Shown here: positions 14,404 through 19,024 of the stretch, piece by piece
Layout: every line of letters starts with the position of its first letter
How positions within the stretch are numbered: the first letter of the stretch is position 1
Notes under the pieces: model-generated
Database searches by the model: none
The model's input: only the letters and a program-made list of their open reading frames with translations
Told to the model about the DNA's origin: nothing
Assembly: GCA_000433875.1 (NCBI GenBank)
Contig: HF993306.1
Coordinates: 1-19,024, forward strand
Source: Firmicutes bacterium CAG:884
Lineage (GTDB): Bacteria > Bacillota_I > Bacilli_A > RF39 > UBA660
Length of the DNA: 19,024 nt
Direction of reading: 5' to 3'
Program-made: the position numbers and the translations under genes

Positions 14404-16527
14404 GTGAATGATATAATAATAAACGAAATATGTAATATTTTAAACATAAAAAAAGAACAAGTAGTAAATACCTTGAAACTCTTAGAAGAAGGCGCAACTG
14501 TTCCCTTTATCGCAAGATATCGTAAAGAAGCAACCGGAGCCCTAAACGAAGATGAAATAAGAAAAATAAATGAATACTATGAATATCAAGTTAATTTATT
14601 CAAAAGAAAAGAAGATGTAATAAGACTAATCGATGAAAAAGGACTATTAACAGAAGAACTAAAAAATAGTATTTTAAACGCAAGTAAATTAGTTGAAGTT
14701 GAAGACTTGTATAGACCATATAAAGAAAAGAAAAAAACAAAAGCAACCGATGCTATTAATAATGGACTTGAAGGCTTAGCAAAAATCATAATGAGTTTTC
14801 CAACCAAAGGAAATATTGATGAAATAACAAAAAAATATCTAAATGACAAAGTAAAAACAAAAGAAGAAGCCATATTAGGAGCATCATATATAATAGCTGA
14901 GTGGGTAAGTGATAATGCGTATTATAGAAAAAGCACAAGAAACTATATTTATAATAATGGAATAATTGTATGTAAAGTCAAAAAAAATGCTAATGATCCA
15001 AATAAAGTATATGAAATGTATTACAATTATAGCGAAAAAATAAATAATATTAAATCACATAGAATCTTAGCAATCAATAGAGCAGAAAAAGAAAATGTAA
15101 TAAATGTTAATATAGAATGTGATGATGAAAAAATAATTAATTTTTTATATAGCAAAATAATCAGAAAAGAAAGCTATGTTGAGAGTATTATAAAAAATGC
15201 AATCAATGATAGTTATAAAAGACTAATTAAACCAGCAATTGAAAGAGAAATAAGAAGTGATTTAACTGATAAAGCAAGTAGTGATGCAATCGATAGCTTT
15301 GGATTAAATCTAGAAAAATTATTACTAACACCACCATTAAAAGAAAAATGGGTTATGGGGCTTGATCCTGCCTTTAGGACAGGATGCAAACTAGCAGTAA
15401 TTGATCCAACAGGCAAAATGGTTGAAATTGCTAAAATCTATCCTCACGAACCAGTAAAAAAATATGAAGAAGCAAAAATGCAAGTAAAAGCATTATTAGA
15501 TAAATATAAAATTGAAATAATTGCAATCGGTAATGGAACCGCATCAAGAGAAAGTGAAGCCTTTATAGCTGATACGATAAAAGACTATAAAAACGTAAAC
15601 TATATTATTGTAAGTGAAGCTGGAGCATCCGTTTATAGCGCATCTCCTCTTGCAAAAAGCGAATTCCCAGATTTACAAGTTGAAGAAAGAAGTGCTGTAA
15701 GTATCGGAAGAAGATTACAAGATCCCCTTGCAGAACTAGTCAAAATTAATCCCGAAAGCATTGGTGTAGGCTTGTATCAACACGATTTGCCAAACAAAAA
15801 ATTAAGCGAAACACTAGATTTTACAGTATCTAAAGCCGTTAATATGGTAGGCGTTAATATAAATACAGCATCACCATATTTACTAAAATATATATCAGGT
15901 TTAAATAAAAGTTCTATTGAAAAAATTATAAAATATCGCGAAAACAAAAGATTTGAATCAAGAGAAGAATTATTAGATAAAAAAATTCTTAGCCCGAAAG
16001 TATATGAACAAGCAATCGGATTCTTAAGAGTAAACGGATCTAATATACTAGATGAAACCTCAATTCATCCAGAAAGTTATCCTCTTGCACTTAAACTATT
16101 AGAAGAATTAAACCTTAATATAAATGATATCGGAACCGATAAAATGAATATTAATATTAACATAGATGAAATGAGCAAAAAATTAAATACTGATACATTT
16201 ACATTAGAAGACATAATTTTATCACTAAAAAAACCTAAAAGAGATCCAAGAGATGAAGCAAAAAAACCAATACTAAGACACGATATATTAGATATAAAAG
16301 ATTTAAAAATAGGTGATACATTAAACGGAACAGTCCGCAACGTAACACCATTTGGTGCATTCGTCGATATTGGTTTGCACGATGACGGATTAATCCACAT
16401 CTCTAAAATGTCTAAAGACTTTGTTAAAGATCCCGGTGATATATTATCTGTTGGTGAAATAATAGAAGTATATGTAGATAGTATTGATTTAGCTAAAAAA
16501 AGAATAGGTTTATCACTAATTAAGTAG
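14404..16527 (+). CDS. tex: Tex family RNA-binding transcription accessory protein
   Basis: Tex proteins are cytoplasmic nucleic-acid-binding factors linked to transcription and RNA handling. GTG 14404 gives 707 aa, near the family norm. The order of domains is complete: an N-terminal helical region with VPFIARYRKEATGAL and the EDLYRPYK motif; a YqgF/RNase H-like domain (about 315-440) starting at GLDPAFRTGCKLAVID (319 on) and including GNGTASRESE; helix-hairpin-helix repeats (about 480-560) with VGVNINTASPYLL; and a C-terminal S1 domain (about 633-707) with GTVRNVTPFGAFVDIG and GLIHIS. Expected transcription starts from the upstream promoter lie only about 10 bases before the GTG, so the leader is extremely short. 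The next gene follows seven bases later in the same unit. Confidence 0.96.
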   Translation: MNDIIINEICNILNIKKEQVVNTLKLLEEGATVPFIARYRKEATGALNEDEIRKINEYYEYQVNLFKRKEDVIRLIDEKGLLTEELKNSILNASKLVEVEDLYRPYKEKKKTKATDAINNGLEGLAKIIMSFPTKGNIDEITKKYLNDKVKTKEEAILGASYIIAEWVSDNAYYRKSTRNYIYNNGIIVCKVKKNANDPNKVYEMYYNYSEKINNIKSHRILAINRAEKENVINVNIECDDEKIINFLYSKIIRKESYVESIIKNAINDSYKRLIKPAIEREIRSDLTDKASSDAIDSFGLNLEKLLLTPPLKEKWVMGLDPAFRTGCKLAVIDPTGKMVEIAKIYPHEPVKKYEEAKMQVKALLDKYKIEIIAIGNGTASRESEAFIADTIKDYKNVNYIIVSEAGASVYSASPLAKSEFPDLQVEERSAVSIGRRLQDPLAELVKINPESIGVGLYQHDLPNKKLSETLDFTVSKAVNMVGVNINTASPYLLKYISGLNKSSIEKIIKYRENKRFESREELLDKKILSPKVYEQAIGFLRVNGSNILDETSIHPESYPLALKLLEELNLNINDIGTDKMNININIDEMSKKLNTDTFTLEDIILSLKKPKRDPRDEAKKPILRHDILDIKDLKIGDTLNGTVRNVTPFGAFVDIGLHDDGLIHISKMSKDFVKDPGDILSVGEIIEVYVDSIDLAKKRIGLSLIK

Positions 16528-16534
16528 GTATTAT

Positions 16535-17152
16535 ATGGAATATGAATTAAATAATCAAAAATATAATGTTATTATTAAAAGAAAAAGTAATAAAAATACC
16601 TATATTAGAGTAGATGAAAATAAAAATATTATAGTTACAACCAATTATTTTGTAACAAATACAAGAATAAAAAAAATTTTAGATGATAATATTAATTTCT
16701 TAAACAAAACATTAAATAAAAAAGAAAAAAAAGGATTTTATTTAATGGGCAAAAAATATGATATAATATTTGATGAAAGTATAAATATAGAAGTAGAAAA
16801 TAATATAATAAAAGTTAAAAACGAAAAAGTTTTAAATAAATGGTATAGTAATAAAATACACGAAATATTTAAAGAACGATTAGATTTTTATTATAATAAA
16901 TTTGATGAAAATATACCATATCCAATACTAAAAATAAGAACTATGAAAACTAGATGGGGTGTATGTAATCGAAGAATTAATTCTATTACCCTAAACCTTA
17001 ATCTAATTAAATATGATTATGATTGTTTAGATTATGTAATAGTTCATGAACTATCACACTTTGTACATTTTAATCATTCAAAAGAATTTTGGAAAACCGT
17101 ATCAAAATATTATCCTAATTATAAAATAATTCAAAAAAAATTAAAAAATTGA
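16535..17152 (+). CDS. YgjP/SprT-like zinc metallopeptidase (M48-related, DUF45)
   Basis: A 205-aa soluble protein of the YgjP-like DUF45 metal-dependent hydrolase family. The family signature is clear in the second half: KIRTMKTRWGVCN, then ITLNLNLI, then the zinc motif HELSH (171-175), followed by HFNHSKEFW with H181 as the probable third ligand. E172 would be the general base. The substrate is not known for most members. The first half has the beta-rich character expected of the family, including MGKKYDI. Translation starts at ATG 16535, seven bases after the tex stop; its ribosome site (AGTAGG) is weak, so it probably depends on coupling with tex. No membrane segment or signal peptide is present. 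Confidence 0.88.
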   Translation: MEYELNNQKYNVIIKRKSNKNTYIRVDENKNIIVTTNYFVTNTRIKKILDDNINFLNKTLNKKEKKGFYLMGKKYDIIFDESINIEVENNIIKVKNEKVLNKWYSNKIHEIFKERLDFYYNKFDENIPYPILKIRTMKTRWGVCNRRINSITLNLNLIKYDYDCLDYVIVHELSHFVHFNHSKEFWKTVSKYYPNYKIIQKKLKN

Positions 17153-17181
17153 CAATATATTTATAGTTTTATATTTATAAT
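17149..17181 (+). promoter_or_regulatory. Possible promoter of the Cse60-like/flippase unit
   Basis: A perfect TTGACA (17149-17154) overlaps the stop codon of the preceding gene. At 17 bases there is only TATTTA (17172-17177), while a perfect TATAAT (17176-17181) sits at a 21-base spacing. Which hexamer is used is unclear. Confidence 0.45.
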
Positions 17182-17196
17182 AATATTGGTGATAAT

Positions 17197-17364
17197 GTGA
17201 AAGTTAAAGTTTTTGATGAAGAAAATGAAAGTGATTTAGAAAATAAAATAAATAGTTTTATTGAAAATGTTGATGAAATATATGATATAAAATATAACGT
17301 TGCAGTTGGTATAAGTGGTGAAGACCAAATATATTGTTTTTCTGCTTTAATTATGTATGAATGA
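17197..17364 (+). CDS. Cse60-like (sporulation protein Cse60 family) small protein, 55 aa
   Basis: A small soluble protein starting at GTG 17197 behind GGTGAT and ending at TGA 17362-17364. It begins MKVKVFDEENESDLENKIN and ends DQIYCFSALIMYE. This pattern (KVKVFDEE at the start, IKY-x-VAV in the middle, QIY-x-FSALI-x-YE at the end) is that of the Cse60 family, named from a SigE-controlled gene of Bacillus subtilis; the biochemical role is unknown. Its TGA overlaps an ATG of the flippase frame as ATGA, so the two genes are closely joined. A member of this family does not prove that the organism makes spores, since homologues may have been kept for another use. Confidence 0.8.
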   Translation: MKVKVFDEENESDLENKINSFIENVDEIYDIKYNVAVGISGEDQIYCFSALIMYE

Positions 17365-17367
17365 GGT
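17363..17367 (+). promoter_or_regulatory. Ribosome binding site that sets the flippase start
   Basis: GAGGT, overlapping the Cse60-like stop codon, lies five bases before ATG 17373. The in-frame ATG at 17361 has no such site upstream. Confidence 0.6.
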
Positions 17368-17372
17368 TGATT

Positions 17373-19013
17373 ATGAAAAAAACGAATTTTATGAGTGGCG
17401 CAATTATAGCAACACTCGGCATTATTGCATGTAAAGTATTAGGCCTTGTATATGTCATTCCTTTCTATGCAATTATTGGTACTATGGGAAGAAGCTTATA
17501 TAGTTATGCTTATAGTATATATTCAATGTTTGTAAATGTAAGTACAAGTGGTGTTCCCCTTGCAATTTCAAAGTCTGTTAGTGAATATGATACACTAGGT
17601 AATTATGAAGCAAAAGAAAGAATATATAAATTAGGCAAAAGAATTATGACAATCTTTGGCTTTATATGTTTCTTACTTATGTTCATTTTTGCTGAAGGAT
17701 TAGCTAGATATATTATGGGAAATGCAACAGGTGGTAATAGCATAAAAGATATTGCTTATGTAATTAGAGTAGTATCTACAGCTTTATTATTTGTTCCTTT
17801 ATTAAGTGTAGCTAGAGGATATGTTCAAGGATCTAAATATATTCAAATAAGTAGTATTGCTAATATTATTGAACAATTAGTTAGAGTGCTTGTTGTTGTA
17901 CTTGGTAGTTATTTAGCAATCAAAGTATTTGATTTGGGTGTTACTAATGGTGTTGCAATCAGTGTATTTGGGGCAACAGTCGGTGCAATTGCTGCTAGTA
18001 TATATATATTACTTAAAATTAATAAAAATAAAAGTAAATTCAAAGTTAAAAATGATAATAGTGTTAAAATAAGTGATAAAGAATTAATTAAAAAAATTAT
18101 TGTTTATGCTGTTCCTTTTATAATTATAGCCGTTATGAAATCAGCTTATGGTTTAGTTGATACATTTACAGTTGTTAAAGGGTTAACTAGTGTAGGATTT
18201 GATACAATAACAGCTGAAACAGCATCAAGTGTTATTGTTACTTGGGGAAATAAATTTAACACAATTATTGCATCTATTTGTTTAGGAGTTGCAGTTAGTT
18301 TGATTCCTTCAATTAGTAGTAGTTTAGTTGTAAATGATATGAAAAGTGTAAATGATAAAGTTAATCAAGCTTTTCAAATGATTATTTATCTAACTTTACC
18401 TATGGCTATTGGGATTTCATTTCTATCTCGTCCTATATGGACTGTATTCTATGGTATAGATAGTCTTGAACTTGGTTCAGCTATGCTTATGTTTACTATA
18501 TTTACATCAGTTAGTTATTCAATGTATTCAATTTTAGTTGATGCAAATCAAGCTATGAATAATACTAAATTAACATTTATTATTTTAGGATCTTGTGTTT
18601 TACTTAAAATTGTACTTAATACACCGATGATTCATTTATTTAATGCAATTGGTATAAAAGGTTATTATGCTCCAGCTTTTACAGATATATTTATTCAATT
18701 ACTTATATTTTTAGTTGTTTTAATTTATTTTAGAAAAAAATATCATTTTGCTTATAAAAAAACATTTATGAATTCTCTTAAAACAATTGTTTGTTCTTTA
18801 GTAATGCTAATTTGTTTAATTGGTTTAAAATTAATTATTAATCAATATTTAGTTGGTGGTAGAATGATTAGTATGGTTAGTTTAGCAGTTTATTCTATTG
18901 TTGGTATGATCATATATTTTGTTTTATCTTATAAGATAGGTCTTGTTGATTCAATCTTTGGAAAAGATAGAATTGATAGATACTTGAAAAAGTTTCATTT
19001 GAAAAAAAGCTAG
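17373..19013 (+). CDS. ytgP: YtgP/MurJ-type lipid II flippase (MOP superfamily, SpoVB-related)
   Basis: A polytopic membrane protein of 546 aa from ATG 17373, matching the length of Bacillus subtilis YtgP (MurJ), which flips lipid-linked peptidoglycan precursor across the membrane. About 14 hydrophobic segments are visible along the whole length. The start MKKTNFMSGAIIATLGIIAC, followed by VLGLVYVIPFYAI, resembles YtgP (a TLG...LG-VY-IPF pattern), as do ARGYVQGSKYIQISSIANI and IEQLVRVLVVVLGSYLAIKVF. The related SpoVB is the alternative identity; length and these motifs favour the YtgP branch. Function fits the class A PBP at the other end of the window: one supplies precursor, the other polymerises it. 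The gene is complete, ending 11 bases before the window edge. Confidence 0.9.
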   Translation: MKKTNFMSGAIIATLGIIACKVLGLVYVIPFYAIIGTMGRSLYSYAYSIYSMFVNVSTSGVPLAISKSVSEYDTLGNYEAKERIYKLGKRIMTIFGFICFLLMFIFAEGLARYIMGNATGGNSIKDIAYVIRVVSTALLFVPLLSVARGYVQGSKYIQISSIANIIEQLVRVLVVVLGSYLAIKVFDLGVTNGVAISVFGATVGAIAASIYILLKINKNKSKFKVKNDNSVKISDKELIKKIIVYAVPFIIIAVMKSAYGLVDTFTVVKGLTSVGFDTITAETASSVIVTWGNKFNTIIASICLGVAVSLIPSISSSLVVNDMKSVNDKVNQAFQMIIYLTLPMAIGISFLSRPIWTVFYGIDSLELGSAMLMFTIFTSVSYSMYSILVDANQAMNNTKLTFIILGSCVLLKIVLNTPMIHLFNAIGIKGYYAPAFTDIFIQLLIFLVVLIYFRKKYHFAYKKTFMNSLKTIVCSLVMLICLIGLKLIINQYLVGGRMISMVSLAVYSIVGMIIYFVLSYKIGLVDSIFGKDRIDRYLKKFHLKKS

Positions 19014-19024
19014 TTTTCTAGTTT
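19004..19024 (+). terminator. Probable terminator after the flippase gene, cut by the window edge
   Basis: AAGCTAG and CTAGTTT can pair (with one G-T wobble) around TTTT, starting in the last codons and the TAG stop. The T tract is cut off by the end of the window. Confidence 0.4.

Noticed and set aside
17361..17373. Upstream ATG at 17361 as the flippase start
   Set aside because: It has no ribosome site, while ATG 17373 has GAGGT at the right distance and gives the N terminus expected for YtgP-type proteins.
1..19024. TGA read as tryptophan, as in mycoplasmas
   Set aside because: Full-length conserved proteins end at TGA at the expected places and their Trp residues are encoded by TGG.

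Overview
The window is strongly AT-rich and uses the standard bacterial code: TGA works as a stop (for example at the end of fmt and of the Cse60-like gene), so it is not from a Mycoplasma or Spiroplasma that reads TGA as Trp. Shine-Dalgarno sites are of the Gram-positive type. The gene set (recU next to a class A PBP, priA-fmt, ruvAB, tex, a YtgP-type flippase, a Cse60-like protein, and DUF285/BspA-like surface proteins with a SipW-type leader) points to a low-GC Firmicute, most likely an uncultured host-associated Bacilli lineage of the RF39/Erysipelotrichales kind. That placement is inference from gene content and composition.

Layout. Bases 1-220 hold the 3' end of a secreted surface protein. 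It converges, through two back-to-back terminators, on a minus-strand recU-ponA operon (265-3895). A 117-bp divergent promoter region follows. Then come, on the plus strand, a 39-aa acidic ORF overlapping an unrecognised 429-aa gene (4013-5414), and priA with its own terminator and promoter context. A tightly packed operon runs from fmt to galE (7690-11961): fmt, a single-pass membrane protein, a small three-pass membrane protein, ruvA, ruvB, galE. Next is a DUF285 repeat surface protein (12039-13628), a small membrane protein (13729-14340), tex plus a YgjP-type metallopeptidase (14404-17152), and finally a 55-aa Cse60-like gene coupled to a YtgP/MurJ-type flippase (17197-19013). No tRNA, rRNA, CRISPR array or insertion sequence was seen, and no stretch over 300 bp lacks a gene.

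Function. Two themes dominate. One is DNA repair and replication restart: RecU resolvase, RuvAB branch migration and PriA restart helicase. The other is the cell envelope: a class A PBP, a lipid II flippase, GalE for sugar nucleotides, and secreted surface proteins. Most of the window is housekeeping. The less ordinary parts are the two surface-protein genes that share a nearly identical 3' tail 13.4 kb apart, the extra membrane segments and C-terminal modules of the PBP, the unrecognised 39-aa/429-aa pair behind a palindromic divergent promoter, and a recurring close spacing between -10 boxes and start codons that implies very short mRNA leaders.
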